A stretch of DNA of 61,778 nucleotides from Oscillospiraceae bacterium (GCA_015063485.1 SVUA01000008.1:1-61778); one strand, 5' to 3'. Positions 17,621 to 26,770 are shown, counted from the stretch's first letter. The notes: a model not told the origin generated them from the letters alone. A program made the numbers and translations.

Positions 17621-17685
17621 GTTCGAGAACTTTCTTTTAAGAAAGTTCTTGAACTCTCAAATAACTTCTTAAAAAGAAGTTTTAA
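17621..17685 (+). terminator. Hairpins ending ftsZ2, related to the type A repeat interior
   Basis: GTTCGAGAACTTTC / GAAAGTTCTTGAAC (17621-17654) is followed by AACTTCTT / AAGAAGTT with TTAAATTT (17663-17685). The order GACGCGTTCGA..hairpin..AACTTC..GAAGTTTTAAA is the same as inside the 194-bp elements at 1912 and 23219, so this looks like a diverged fragment of that interior acting as the terminator. Confidence 0.6.
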
Positions 17686-17725
17686 ATTTATCCCATTTTG
17701 TTTTACATTAATTAATTGAATAAAA

Positions 17726-17853
17726 CGGACAGTCGAGGACGCCTGTCCCTACAAGTTATGAAGAAAATCGTTTGTATATACCTCGCCACATGGCGACGGA
17801 GAAACGATCAAATTTCATTTAAATATGTAGGGACAGGCGTCCTCGACTGTCCG
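17726..17853. repeat. 28-bp perfect inverted repeat, long hairpin element
   Basis: The left arm (17726-17753, starting CGGACAGTCGAGGACGCCTG) and right arm (17826-17853) are exact reverse complements over 28 bp. The 72-nt centre contains a smaller palindrome, CGCCACATGGCG. The arm sequence (GTCGAGGACG, TGTAGGG) recurs in weaker form at 61641-61660 inside another repeat. It sits in the gap of 317 nt between convergent ftsZ2 and clpC. It may be a MITE-like or REP-like element. Confidence 0.85.
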
Positions 17854-17875
17854 TAACGAACGTATTAAACTCAAC

Positions 17876-17902
17876 AAAAGCGGGAGAATATTATCCTCCC
17901 GC
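17876..17902 (-). terminator. Terminator of clpC
   Basis: Read on the minus strand: AGCGGGAG-GATAATATT-CTCCCGCT followed by TTTGTT. It lies 20 nt after the clpC stop. Confidence 0.85.
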
Positions 17903-17920
17903 TAAATTTAATATAACAAA

Positions 17921-20359
17921 CTATTCAACTACCGCAAATGAACGAAACTGAACCTCTCCGTCCTTTACGAAAGCCACGGCTTCTTCACCCGAATGGATAT
18001 GACCGTCAAGGAGTGCCGTGGAAAGCGAGTCTTCGACTTCGCGCACGACCGCGCGGCGCAAAGGACGCGCGCCATATTCGGCGTGTTCTCCCTTTGCGAG
18101 TAAAAGCTCATTTACAGACGGGTCGAACGAAAGCGATATTCCAAGACCTTTTGCGCGCTTTGAAACGTCGTTTAGCATTATATTCACTATTTGCGAAAGG
18201 TCATCGCGCGACAGAGGATTAAAGATTATTATTTCGTCCACACGGTTTAAAAATTCGGGTCGGAACTGTTCACGCAGAGCCTCTTTCATTCGCTCCTGCG
18301 TATCGTTACGCGCCGTTTCGCTTCCCGAGGCAAAGCCGAGGATACGCGAGGATACGCCCTTGTTCGCGCCGAGATTCGACGTCATGATTATTACAGTGTT
18401 TCCGAAAGTCACACGTCTGCCCGCGGAATCGGTCAGCACTCCGTCCTCAAGTATCTGCAAAAGAAGATTGAATATATCGGGGTGCGCTTTTTCTATCTCG
18501 TCAAAAAGAAGTATCGAATAGGGGTGTCTGCGAACCTTTTCGGTAAGCAGTCCGCCTTCCCCGTAGCCGACGTAACCTGGGGGTGAGCCTATAAGCTTTG
18601 ACACACTGTGCTTTTCCATGTATTCTGACATATCAAAGCGGATAAGCGTATCCGCGCTTTTGAAAAGCGATATCGCAAGCGCGCGGCAAAGCTCACTTTT
18701 TCCAACTCCCGTCTGACCGATAAATATAAACGAGCCGATAGGGCGTTCTGGCTTTTTAAGTCCTATTCGTCCTCTTCTGATAGCGCGGCAGAGCGAGTCT
18801 ATAGCTTCGTCCTGACCGACGATAGACTTTTTCAGATCCTCGGAAAGTGTTTTAAGACAAAGGTCGTCGGAGTTGTGCCTTGCGTGTACGGGAATACCGG
18901 TTCGCTCCTTCACGACTGCCGCGATATCATCTGCGGTAACGAAGAGAGGACGTGACGTATCGTTTTCGCTTTTGATAATAGAAAGTTTTTTTGAAACGTC
19001 AGCCGCTTTGTCGCGAAGAAGGGCGGCGCGCTCAAAGTCTTGCTCGGTAATGGCAAGTTCCTTGTCCTCGGTCAAAAGCTTGTATTCCTCCTCAAGCTTT
19101 TTCTGTTCGGGAGAAGAATTTGCGTTTTCAAGCTTTACCCGCGCTGCCGCCTCGTCGACAAGGTCGATAGCCTTGTCGGGCAGATATCTGTCGGTTATAT
19201 ATCTTACCGAAAGCGTAACCGCGGCTCGTATGGCTTCGTCGGTTATCGAAAGGGAATGGTGCGCTTCATAGCGGTCGCGCAGACCGAAAAGTATGCGCTC
19301 TGCTTCGAGAGGAGTCGCTTCGTTTACGATTATAGACTGAAATCTTCTCTCAAGCGCGGCATCCTTTTCAATATGCGCGCGGTATTCCGAAATAGTCGTC
19401 GCGCCTATCATTCGAAGTTCTCCGCGGGCAAGCGCGGGTTTGAGGATATTTGCCGCGTCGACCGCACCCTCGGCTGCTCCCGCGCCGATTATCATGTGAA
19501 GCTCGTCGATAAAAAGGATTATATCGGGATTTTTTGCAGCCTCGTCTATGACCGATTTCATTCTTTCTTCAAATTCACCGCGATATTTCGCACCCGCAAG
19601 CATAGAAGAGATGTCGAGCGTAATTATCCTTTTGTTTGAGAGAGTATCGGGAACGCTTCCTTCGGATATTCTTCTGGCAAGACCTTCAACGACCGCAGTC
19701 TTTCCGACACCGGGCTCACCGATAAGACAAGGATTGTTTTTCGTTCGTCGTGAGAGAATACATATCATTCGCTCGGTCTCGGTATCTCTGCCTATTACGG
19801 GGTCTATTCCTCCGTTTTTCGCGATGGCGGTAAGGTCATTTCCGTATGATGTCATAGTTGGCGCACCCTTTATTTTGGGCTTGTCGTCGTTTTTCTTTTG
19901 TTCAGAACCTCTCGATTTATCTCCTGTCGCGCTCATAAAAGCCGCAAGGTCGCTTTTTAGTTCGGAGGCTGGGATACCTGCCGATTCGATAAGCTTTACG
20001 CCAACGCAGTCGCGCTCATTAAGGAGTGCGGAGAGGATATGCTCCGTTCCGATATAGCGGTTTCCCCCTCTTTGAGCCTCGATAGCGCAGGATTCGATTA
20101 TTTTTTTTGCTCGCGGTGTCATGTCGGCGGGAGTGACATCGCTAAAAGAACCCATTCCCGCTATCTCAATTATACTTCTTCGTAGTTTTTCGGGCTCTGC
20201 GCCCCGCGCCGCGAGCATTCGCGCGGAAATGCTTCCGCGCTCGGAGGCGAGTCCCAATAGCAAATGCTCCGAGCCGATATAGCTATGCCCCATTTCCTTT
20301 GCGGAGGTGAGCGCATATTTAAGCGCGTTTTGCGCCTTTTGAGTGAATTTTTCTGACAT
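17921..20359 (-). CDS. clpC: AAA+ unfoldase ClpC
   Basis: 812 residues. Order: double Clp-N domain (~1-145), first AAA domain with GEPGVGKT and DELH, a middle coiled coil with a UVR-like stretch ([14 protein letters not shown]) that identifies ClpC rather than ClpA/ClpB, second AAA domain with GQTGVGKS and FDEIEKAHP, and the C-terminal D2-small domain. ClpC unfolds substrates for ClpP and needs adaptors such as MecA; a mecA gene lies 3.1 kb away on the same strand. The usual ctsR-mcsA-mcsB partners are not beside it, so it is a single gene here. Possible operator repeats lie upstream. Confidence 0.95.
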   Translation of the reverse strand: MSEKFTQKAQNALKYALTSAKEMGHSYIGSEHLLLGLASERGSISARMLAARGAEPEKLRRSIIEIAGMGSFSDVTPADMTPRAKKIIESCAIEAQRGGNRYIGTEHILSALLNERDCVGVKLIESAGIPASELKSDLAAFMSATGDKSRGSEQKKNDDKPKIKGAPTMTSYGNDLTAIAKNGGIDPVIGRDTETERMICILSRRTKNNPCLIGEPGVGKTAVVEGLARRISEGSVPDTLSNKRIITLDISSMLAGAKYRGEFEERMKSVIDEAAKNPDIILFIDELHMIIGAGAAEGAVDAANILKPALARGELRMIGATTISEYRAHIEKDAALERRFQSIIVNEATPLEAERILFGLRDRYEAHHSLSITDEAIRAAVTLSVRYITDRYLPDKAIDLVDEAAARVKLENANSSPEQKKLEEEYKLLTEDKELAITEQDFERAALLRDKAADVSKKLSIIKSENDTSRPLFVTADDIAAVVKERTGIPVHARHNSDDLCLKTLSEDLKKSIVGQDEAIDSLCRAIRRGRIGLKKPERPIGSFIFIGQTGVGKSELCRALAISLFKSADTLIRFDMSEYMEKHSVSKLIGSPPGYVGYGEGGLLTEKVRRHPYSILLFDEIEKAHPDIFNLLLQILEDGVLTDSAGRRVTFGNTVIIMTSNLGANKGVSSRILGFASGSETARNDTQERMKEALREQFRPEFLNRVDEIIIFNPLSRDDLSQIVNIMLNDVSKRAKGLGISLSFDPSVNELLLAKGEHAEYGARPLRRAVVREVEDSLSTALLDGHIHSGEEAVAFVKDGEVQFRSFAVVE

Positions 20360-20403
20360 GTAAGGCTTCTTCCTTTCAACGATTTTTATTTGATTATTGA
20401 CGT

Positions 20404-20423
20404 ATTTTAACGAGTTTAACGAG
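20404..20423 (-). promoter_or_regulatory. Tandem 9-mer at a possible clpC promoter
   Basis: On the plus strand TTTAACGAG occurs twice back to back (20406-20414, 20415-20423). The minus-strand reading contains a possible -10 box TAAAAT (20404-20409) overlapping it. This is a plausible operator for a repressor. It does not match the CtsR heptads or CIRCE as I know them. Confidence 0.35.
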
Positions 20424-20450
20424 CGGTATGTAAGATTGGATAATAAAAGT

Positions 20451-20763
20451 AAATTGCGGTTTGTCGAGCAGGTTTGAAATATTGAAATGGCGAGATTAAA
20501 AGTGAACGATTAGAGCCAGAGGCTTCTCCAGCGGAGAAGCTGTCACCGAAGGTGACTGATGAGGAGAGCAAATCAAGTACAACTATAAAATGATCTCCTC
20601 ATCCGTCTTTTGCTTCGCAAAATCCACCCAATGTCCGACTTGTCGGACTTGGCTGTTGCTTGCAACAAGATTCTCACGCTGGAGAAAGGCTATTGGTGCG
20701 AATCGTTTCATTTGTGCTTTGCCATTTTGTTAAATCAAACTCCCCGACAAATCAAAATTTGAA
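20451..20763 (+). repeat. Dispersed TIR element, copy 3 (313 bp, type B interior)
   Basis: The left end is AAATTGCGGTTTGTCGAGCAG and the right end CCGACAAATCAAAATTTGAA. The interior is a chain of short palindromes: CTTCTCCAGCGGAGAAG, GTCACCGAAGGTGAC, GATGAGGAGA...TCTCCTCATC, AGTCCGACAAGTCGGACT and TTGTTGCAAGCAACA. It shares this interior with the copies at 44224-44681 and 54783-55093. It fills most of the 412-nt gap between clpC and the next minus-strand gene; no gene is seen in it. Confidence 0.85.
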
Positions 20764-20771
20764 AAATATTT

Positions 20772-21326
20772 TTACTCTGTTCTTCCTTGAAGTGTCGTAT
20801 CGGTTTTCTCCGCGCTATCGGTATTTGAATAATCGCGGAGAATACGATTCCACGTTGTAAGGTCGACCTTGCCCGTTATGGGCAGACGGGAGAGTCTTTG
20901 AAATCTTCTCACGTTTTCGGCGGTCGATTCGTCATAAATGCCCGTGGCTTCGTAAAATTCAAGCACATCTAAAACCGAGGTAAGTTCCGCCAAAATAAGC
21001 TGAAGAATTGATACGGTTATAGATTCTTCACCAAGATCGATAACGTAGTCTCTTGGTGCTTTCGGAAAAACGTCGAGAGTTTGACGGCGGTCGGTCTTTT
21101 CTATTGCCGCAATATAGGCGGCAAAAAGAGTGTCAAAGGTGAACTTATCTGCGCGACCCGTGGGAGAGAGCGCATAGAGACTTTGAAAAGCCTTTAACGA
21201 CTCCTCTGTCGCTGTGTCAAATATTCCATCGATGGGTGGACGGGGTATGCTCGCATTTTCGTATGACAGCCGCCGCAGATATCTTTGTATATTTCTCGTT
21301 GCCGTGTCTTTCGTTAAAGCTTCCAT
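20772..21326 (-). CDS. Peptidoglycan-binding protein with two PG_binding_1 domains
   Basis: 184 residues. Two repeats of the peptidoglycan-binding type 1 fold are visible: ~10-60 (VRNIQ-like start, GIFDTATEESLKAFQSLYALSPTGRAD) and ~105-165 (GIYDESTAENVRRFQRLSRLPITGKVD). No signal peptide, membrane segment or catalytic domain is seen. It is the last gene of a three-gene minus-strand operon, 17 nt after the SpoIID-domain gene. It probably binds cell wall or spore cortex with its neighbours. How it meets peptidoglycan without export is unclear; mother-cell expression followed by lysis is one option. Confidence 0.8.
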   Translation of the reverse strand: MEALTKDTATRNIQRYLRRLSYENASIPRPPIDGIFDTATEESLKAFQSLYALSPTGRADKFTFDTLFAAYIAAIEKTDRRQTLDVFPKAPRDYVIDLGEESITVSILQLILAELTSVLDVLEFYEATGIYDESTAENVRRFQRLSRLPITGKVDLTTWNRILRDYSNTDSAEKTDTTLQGRTE

Positions 21327-21343
21327 AATTAAGACAAGCCTCC

Positions 21344-22744
21344 TTACATTCCTACTTCGTATCCTGGGTATTGACCTTCATTCAGTCGTGAGCCGAGATA
21401 AAGGTCTCTGTAAAGTGTAGTTATCTCATTCCAAGTGTTTGCCGCTACCGTGCCGTTTTGTGTTATGCCTTGCAGAGCTTGAAAAGCAAGGACGGCATTC
21501 TGCGTTTGCGTTCCGAAATAGCCTGTTACTTGAATTGTTGGTATCTGCGGATAAAACTCGGCTATAAAATTGAGATATTCCTGCAATAGCCGTACTGTGT
21601 CGGACTCCGAGCCAAGTCGCAGAGGAACGCCGGGATAGGGCAGAACAACGCCCTCTGTATATTTAAATGGAATAGTCTCGAGAAAACCGAGATAAGTCCT
21701 GTAAAGAACGTCCCAAGTAGCGATATCGACTTCACCCGTAATGGGCAAGTCAAATGTCTCCTGAAAGGCTCTTACTGCCGATTCTGTCGCAGGACCGTAA
21801 AAACCATCGAGAGCTATTTCGGGTATACTGTCGTAGAAAAGCGAGAGATAGGCAAGAAGATATTGAATGTTTCGCACTTGGTCGCCGCTCTCACCGGGGC
21901 GCGCCGATTCGTCGTACTGGTCGGTGACCTCTTCAAGAGTTACACCCTCGGAATTCAGCTCGTTAAGTCTTTTTACTGCGTTGTAGAGGAACTGTATCCT
22001 ATACCACGTATCTCTGCCGACGATACCGTCGGGAGTAAGCGAAAAGACCTCTTGAAAGCGTCGTACTGCCGCTTCTGTGTCAAATGAGAACACACCGTCG
22101 GGAATAGCTATTTTTGGGATAGACGGATAGTTGTCGGATATGCGGTTTAGGCGTATCTGAATCTGACGCACATCGTCTCCCGCGCTTCCAAGACGAAGCG
22201 GACGCTCGGGAACACTTGCAGTTACGTTTTCAACGGGAACGTTTGTTCTTATGTTTATGTCGTCGCCATAGTAATATTGAAGTATCTCGTAAGGAGTATA
22301 GCCTTGCTCCGCAAGAGAGACCGTACCCCATTGAGAAAGACCGCTACAAGTTACCTCAACACCGTCGCAATAGGCGGTGAAGAGCGGCTCGACAGAGCCT
22401 TGTCTGACAACGTAGCTGTTAAAGATCTCTCCTACTATCTCGCTGATGTTCTCAAAAAAATCTCGCCCGTTTACGAAGGATTGGTCAAAGGCGGTGGAAT
22501 TGGTTATGTCAAAATCGTATCCTCGCGTTCTGTAATATTCGGTGTAGATGCGGTTGAGAACAAAGGATATCTGCGCGTAAATATTTGCGCGGATAGCGTT
22601 TTCGGGCCACGTTGGATATATCTCGCTTGAGGCGACGTTCGTGATGTAATCGATAAAGGGAACGGTGACGTTCGGTGCTTGAGCGTTTGGAGCGCCGAGA
22701 TGAACGGTCACATATTCGGGGATTATTGGAAGCCGCGCGTCCAT
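21344..22744 (-). CDS. SpoIID-domain protein with three PG_binding_1 repeats
   Basis: 466 residues. Residues ~15-175 look like a SpoIID/LytB-type domain: VPFIDYITNVASSEIYPTWPENAIRANIYAQ, then SGLSQWGTVSLAEQGYTPYEILQYYYG. SpoIID proteins cleave glycan strands at the site of forespore engulfment. Three peptidoglycan-binding repeats follow (~185-255, ~280-350, ~370-450), each with a GxFGxxTxxAVxxFQ pattern. There is no signal peptide or membrane anchor, unlike classical SpoIID. It overlaps no neighbour; the 122-residue gene ends 2 nt upstream. Confidence 0.78.
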   Translation of the reverse strand: MDARLPIIPEYVTVHLGAPNAQAPNVTVPFIDYITNVASSEIYPTWPENAIRANIYAQISFVLNRIYTEYYRTRGYDFDITNSTAFDQSFVNGRDFFENISEIVGEIFNSYVVRQGSVEPLFTAYCDGVEVTCSGLSQWGTVSLAEQGYTPYEILQYYYGDDINIRTNVPVENVTASVPERPLRLGSAGDDVRQIQIRLNRISDNYPSIPKIAIPDGVFSFDTEAAVRRFQEVFSLTPDGIVGRDTWYRIQFLYNAVKRLNELNSEGVTLEEVTDQYDESARPGESGDQVRNIQYLLAYLSLFYDSIPEIALDGFYGPATESAVRAFQETFDLPITGEVDIATWDVLYRTYLGFLETIPFKYTEGVVLPYPGVPLRLGSESDTVRLLQEYLNFIAEFYPQIPTIQVTGYFGTQTQNAVLAFQALQGITQNGTVAANTWNEITTLYRDLYLGSRLNEGQYPGYEVGM

Positions 22745-22746
22745 AA

Positions 22747-23115
22747 TTACCTCCTCAAGTTTTCGCCCTCGATAAGAGGTATCATTATCGCGGGCTGGAT
22801 AGAGATGATCGAAGAAAAAACGGGAACGTTTGAGAGGTGCAGAGGGACGTAGCCGTCGGCGAAAACGTCTACGCTGTAAGTGGCGTAAGGCTTTTGCGCG
22901 TTTGGCGTTTCGGAGTTGCTTTTAGGCGGGGCGGGGAGGGAGATGCGCTCGGTAAGACCATCGGAATTTGTTGAGAGCGAATATAAGACGTTTTCGTTTG
23001 CGCTCTCATTTCCTCGCACAGTTACCGCCGCGTTTTCAAGAGGTATCGCGCCAAGGGCGGTCGTTACTCTTACGGTGAGATATCCGATCTCGGATAAAGC
23101 GTTATTGCCGTTCAT
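22747..23115 (-). CDS. Small Ig-like/carboxypeptidase-regulatory-like protein
   Basis: 122 residues forming one beta-rich domain: GYLTVRVTTALGAIPLENAAVTV, then LSTNSDGLTERISLPAP and a C-terminal YSVDVFADGYVPLHLSNVPVF. This is the pattern of carboxypeptidase regulatory-like or bacterial Ig-like modules. No signal peptide. It is the first gene of the three-gene operon, preceded by AAAGGAG. A structural or tethering role with the two wall-binding proteins is inferred from the operon only. Confidence 0.65.
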   Translation of the reverse strand: MNGNNALSEIGYLTVRVTTALGAIPLENAAVTVRGNESANENVLYSLSTNSDGLTERISLPAPPKSNSETPNAQKPYATYSVDVFADGYVPLHLSNVPVFSSIISIQPAIMIPLIEGENLRR

Positions 23116-23218
23116 TGAAGATCTCCTTTCGGGCGGAAATAGACTTCCGCACTCTATGTCAATATATGCGGCACGTTGGCTTTTGGATATTGATCTGTTA
23201 AATGATTAAAAATTAAAA

Positions 23219-23412
23219 AAATTGCGGTTTATCGGGGACGCGTTCGACCCTTTCTTGAAAGAAAGGGTCGAGCCCCAAAGAACTTCCTAAAAGAAGTTTT
23301 AAAATAGCCATAACGGCTATGCAAAACCTTATTTTTGAAAATTTTTGAGGGGTCAAGGGGAACTTTTTCTAAAAAGTTCCCCTTGCGCGTTCCCGACAAA
23401 TCAAAATTTGAA
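23219..23412 (+). repeat. Dispersed TIR element, copy 2 (194 bp, type A interior)
   Basis: The same length as, and about 98 % identical to, the copy at 1912-2105. The ends are AAATTGCGGTTTATCGG and CCCGACAAATCAAAATTTGAA. It occupies most of the 364-nt gap between mecA and the start of the wall-protein operon. No promoter for that operon could be supported in the rest of the gap. Confidence 0.88.
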
Positions 23413-23466
23413 GCTAACCATATGGGCTTAAAAAACACACATTTTGTATTGTTTTCTTTTAAATCC

Positions 23467-24102
23467 TTAAAACCTTGCAAGTTCTTCGACGGCGTTTGTT
23501 TTACAAATTTCTTTTGCGTGTTCGGATACGTAAGAGCGCGTTGCTTCTTCGTTTTCCGCAGTTCCGTATTCGGAGATGAACGAAAATTCATCAAGCGGAA
23601 GATATGCGCAGGGCTCAAGGTCGGACAAAAACAGATAAGAGCGTTTGTCCTCACCGACGTAAGCATCGCTCTCACCGTCGTATCCCATATTTACGAGCCG
23701 ACGGCAAACGTTTATTAAATTACTTATGTTTTCAAACGCAAACGCGCCGACCCGTCCATCGTTGCGTTCTTTTTTTATTTTCTTTGGCGGTAATTGATTT
23801 ATAACGGGCTCTATTTCGGGTAGTTCGCTCTGTTCTCCCTTTTCCGAATCGTAAAGGCATGACAGGCGTGTAACGAACATTTCACAGCCTCCGCATCTTG
23901 AAGGGTAGAGTTGAACGAGAACTCTGTGTCCGTCGGTGTCAAAGCCGATAGAGCGTTTTGCGCGGCTCAAAATGTCCCAGAACATTCGTTTCGTTTCTGT
24001 ATTTGAATAATCAAGCGAAGAAGTGTCAAGATCGAAGCTCTTGAGGTCATCTGCGCTAAGCATGACCTTGATCTTACTGTCGCTTATCATGATGATCTCC
24101 AT
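23467..24102 (-). CDS. mecA: Adaptor protein MecA
   Basis: 211 residues, near the family's usual length (~200-220). The N-terminal region (MEIIMISDSKIKVMLSADDLKSFDL ... RMFWDILSRAKRSIGF) matches the MecA substrate-binding domain. A charged linker (~95-115) is followed by the C-terminal ClpC-binding half (GAFAFENISNLINVCRRL). MecA delivers substrates to ClpC and stimulates its oligomerisation; clpC lies nearby. ATG 24102 with GAGGA upstream is preferred to an in-frame GTG at 24114, which would contain the ribosome site. Confidence 0.85.
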   Translation of the reverse strand: MEIIMISDSKIKVMLSADDLKSFDLDTSSLDYSNTETKRMFWDILSRAKRSIGFDTDGHRVLVQLYPSRCGGCEMFVTRLSCLYDSEKGEQSELPEIEPVINQLPPKKIKKERNDGRVGAFAFENISNLINVCRRLVNMGYDGESDAYVGEDKRSYLFLSDLEPCAYLPLDEFSFISEYGTAENEEATRSYVSEHAKEICKTNAVEELARF

Positions 24103-24219
24103 AAGTGTCCTCACTTTCTAAATGCGTTCTATATTATCCATTATAATCGCAAGAGCGTGTTTTGTGTACCCCTAAAATAATGGAAAAAAGCAAATAAGTA
24201 AGAGACACAGAAATTTTGG

Positions 24220-24248
24220 TTGACGATTGGCGTTAAAAATGTTATAAT
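24220..24248 (+). promoter_or_regulatory. Promoter of the nuclease-helicase gene
   Basis: TTGACG (24220-24225) and TATAAT (24243-24248), 17-nt spacer, followed by GAAAGGAGA before ATG 24284. Confidence 0.8.
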
Positions 24249-24283
24249 ATTTATAATGGTGAAAAATATCGAAAGGAGACGCT

Positions 24284-26698
24284 ATGATACGGTACAATAC
24301 GGACAGATGCACTATTGAAATATCGGTGCGCTCACTTTGTGAAATAGCGCTGAAAAGCGGAGATCTTGGCGTTTCCGCGCCCGACTATCGCGCTATGGCG
24401 GACGGAGCGAAGATACACAGAAAGCTTCAGAGCGAGGCGGGCGGATATTATAATCCCGAGGTCGAGCTGTCATGCACGACTCTTCTTGACGGCGTTTATT
24501 ACACCGTAAACGGAAGAGCTGACGGAGTTATACGCACACAGAACGGAATTATTGTTGACGAGATAAAGTGCGTAAAGGGAAGTTATTTTTCCGAGCCTCC
24601 GCGCGAGATCTTTCTGGCGCAGATGAAATGCTACGCGCATTTCCTTTGCGTTCGCGACGAGCTTTCCACGATAGACGGAAGAATAACCTATTATAATATA
24701 GACACGGGCAAGACCAAATATTTCAAATATCATTTTACTTCGTCGGAGCTTAATGAGTTTTTCGTGTCGCTCCTCCAAAAAATAAAACGCCGCGCTCTGC
24801 TTTGCATAAAGAGAGAGACCGAGGTATTACCAAAAGCGAAGAACGCAGTTTTTCCTTACAAGGAGCTTCGCGAGGGTCAGGAAATGATGATAAGAGAGAG
24901 CTATCGCGCAATAAAGCGAGGAAAGCGGCTCTTTATAGAAGCGCCTACGGGTACGGGAAAGACAATATCGGCGCTCTTTCCCGCGGTACGCGCTTTAGGC
25001 GACGGAAAAGCGGACAAGATATTTTACCTTACGGCAAAGGCAAGTACGAGAAGAGAAGCCTATCGCGCCGCGTCCGACATATATAAGGCGGGTACACCTT
25101 TACGTACCGTCGTTATAACCGCAAAAGATCAGCTTTGTACTTGCCGTGCAAAGCAATTTGGCGGCGGTGCGAAAAATTATTGCAACGGTTGCGACTGTGA
25201 AAACGCAAACGGATATTACGACAGAGTAGAGAACGCTATCTTCGAGCTTATCGAGAGCGGAAACGGATATCCGCGCAATCTTATTTGCGAGGTGGCAAAA
25301 AAGCACCGCGTGTGCGCGTATGAGCTCTCACTCGACCTCTCGGAGCTTTGCGACATAATAATTTGCGATTACAACTACGCCTTTGACCCCACCGTGTATT
25401 ACCGAAGATATTTTTCGGAGAGGCGCGGGGAAGAGTATATCTTTCTTATCGACGAGGCGCACAACCTCGTCGACAGAGCAAGAGAGATGTATTCGGCAAA
25501 GCTAAACCGAAGCGCGTTTGAAGATGCTATCCTGCTTTTTGACGAGGATGAGAGCGAGCCTATTTCCTATTGCGAGAGCGCGATAAAGGCATTTTCTTCT
25601 ATGAGAAATCTTTGCAAAGAGGAGCTTGTACGCGACGCTGACGGACAGGAGCGCGGATTTTTCGTAGCAAGAGAGCCTATTTCATCGTTCAACGATGCTA
25701 TGGAGCTTTTCAAAAAGAAAAGTGAGCTTTGGATAAAAAAGCATCGCGAGCATCCGTCTGCCGACGCATTTGATTTTCTCGTTTCGAACGTTCGAAAATT
25801 TTTGCTCATAAGCGAATATTTTGATAAAGGATTCCTTACATACGTTCAGATATTTGGCGGAGATATTTCGGTCGAGACCTGTTGCCTTGACCCGTCTCCT
25901 ATAATGAACTCGCTTTTGAACAGAGCAAAAGCTTCTATTCTATTTTCGGCAACGCTGACTCCCACCGATTATTTCTGCGACGTTCTCGGCGGAGGAAAGA
26001 GGGCGGAGACTATCTCTCTGCCGTCTCCGTTTGACAAGGAAAATCTTTGCATAGCAGTTGCCGACTACGTCAGCACTCGCTATGATGAGAGAAGGAAGAA
26101 CACCGCGCAATTTGCCTCAATTCTCGCGGCATCGGTGATTTCAAAAAAGGGAAATTATATCGCGTATTTTCCGTCGTACGACTGCTTGGACGAGGTGCAT
26201 AAAATATTCAAGCGTAAGTATCCGAAGGTGGAGACCGTCGTTCAGCAGAGAAATATGACATTTAAGGAAAAAGAGGACTTTCTCGCGGCTTTCAAAAATG
26301 ACGAGGGGCATCTTCGCATAGGCTTTTGCGTTCTTGGCGGCGCGTTCGCTGAGGGAGTTGACCTGCCAGGAAGTCGACTTATTGGCGCTATCATATTCGG
26401 TGTAGGACTGCCGGGTCTTTCAAATGAAAGAAATATGATACGCGATCACGTTGACCCCGAGGGGATAGAGGGATACGATTATGCGTATACTTATCCGGGT
26501 ATGAACAACGTGCTTCAGGCGGCGGGAAGAGTTATACGAAGAGACGACGACAAGGGTATAGTCGTACTTGCCGATGACAGATACGCAACGCCGAAATACA
26601 GAGAGCTTTTCCCTGAACATTGGGATAATATCAGGTACGCGGGCGATTCAAGATCTCTTTGCGAGATCATAAGGAGATTTTGGAACAGCGAAAATTAA
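24284..26698 (+). CDS. DinG/XPD-type Fe-S helicase with N-terminal Cas4/RecB-like nuclease
   Basis: 804 residues. The N-terminal ~180 residues carry a PD-(D/E)xK nuclease pattern: NGRADGVI ... GIIVDEIKCVKG, then a Q-containing strand (FLAQMKCYAHFL). The helicase part has Walker A APTGTGKT (~225), a four-cysteine Fe-S region (CTCRAKQ..., YCNGCDC), the DEAH box LIDEAHNL, FSATLTP, and the motif VI region QAAGRVIRRDDD. XPD/DinG helicases unwind DNA 5' to 3' and act on repair intermediates. The nuclease fusion suggests end processing. It is a single-gene unit with its own promoter. Not dinG of E. coli in architecture; no symbol is assigned. Confidence 0.85.
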   Translation: MIRYNTDRCTIEISVRSLCEIALKSGDLGVSAPDYRAMADGAKIHRKLQSEAGGYYNPEVELSCTTLLDGVYYTVNGRADGVIRTQNGIIVDEIKCVKGSYFSEPPREIFLAQMKCYAHFLCVRDELSTIDGRITYYNIDTGKTKYFKYHFTSSELNEFFVSLLQKIKRRALLCIKRETEVLPKAKNAVFPYKELREGQEMMIRESYRAIKRGKRLFIEAPTGTGKTISALFPAVRALGDGKADKIFYLTAKASTRREAYRAASDIYKAGTPLRTVVITAKDQLCTCRAKQFGGGAKNYCNGCDCENANGYYDRVENAIFELIESGNGYPRNLICEVAKKHRVCAYELSLDLSELCDIIICDYNYAFDPTVYYRRYFSERRGEEYIFLIDEAHNLVDRAREMYSAKLNRSAFEDAILLFDEDESEPISYCESAIKAFSSMRNLCKEELVRDADGQERGFFVAREPISSFNDAMELFKKKSELWIKKHREHPSADAFDFLVSNVRKFLLISEYFDKGFLTYVQIFGGDISVETCCLDPSPIMNSLLNRAKASILFSATLTPTDYFCDVLGGGKRAETISLPSPFDKENLCIAVADYVSTRYDERRKNTAQFASILAASVISKKGNYIAYFPSYDCLDEVHKIFKRKYPKVETVVQQRNMTFKEKEDFLAAFKNDEGHLRIGFCVLGGAFAEGVDLPGSRLIGAIIFGVGLPGLSNERNMIRDHVDPEGIEGYDYAYTYPGMNNVLQAAGRVIRRDDDKGIVVLADDRYATPKYRELFPEHWDNIRYAGDSRSLCEIIRRFWNSEN

Positions 26699-26741
26699 TG
26701 TGAATATTTTGTTAATAATTCAAAGAGAAACAAAAAATTTC

Positions 26742-26770
26742 TTGATTTTTTCTTTCGCACATGATAAAAT
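26742..26770 (+). promoter_or_regulatory. Promoter of the aminotransferase gene
   Basis: TTGATT (26742-26747) and TAAAAT (26765-26770), 17-nt spacer. A good ribosome site (AAGGAGG) precedes ATG 26815. Confidence 0.7.

Noticed and set aside
20451-20763. Palindrome chain considered as a CRISPR array
   Set aside because: The palindromes are all different and there is no repeat-spacer periodicity. The same block recurs whole at other sites, so it is a dispersed element.
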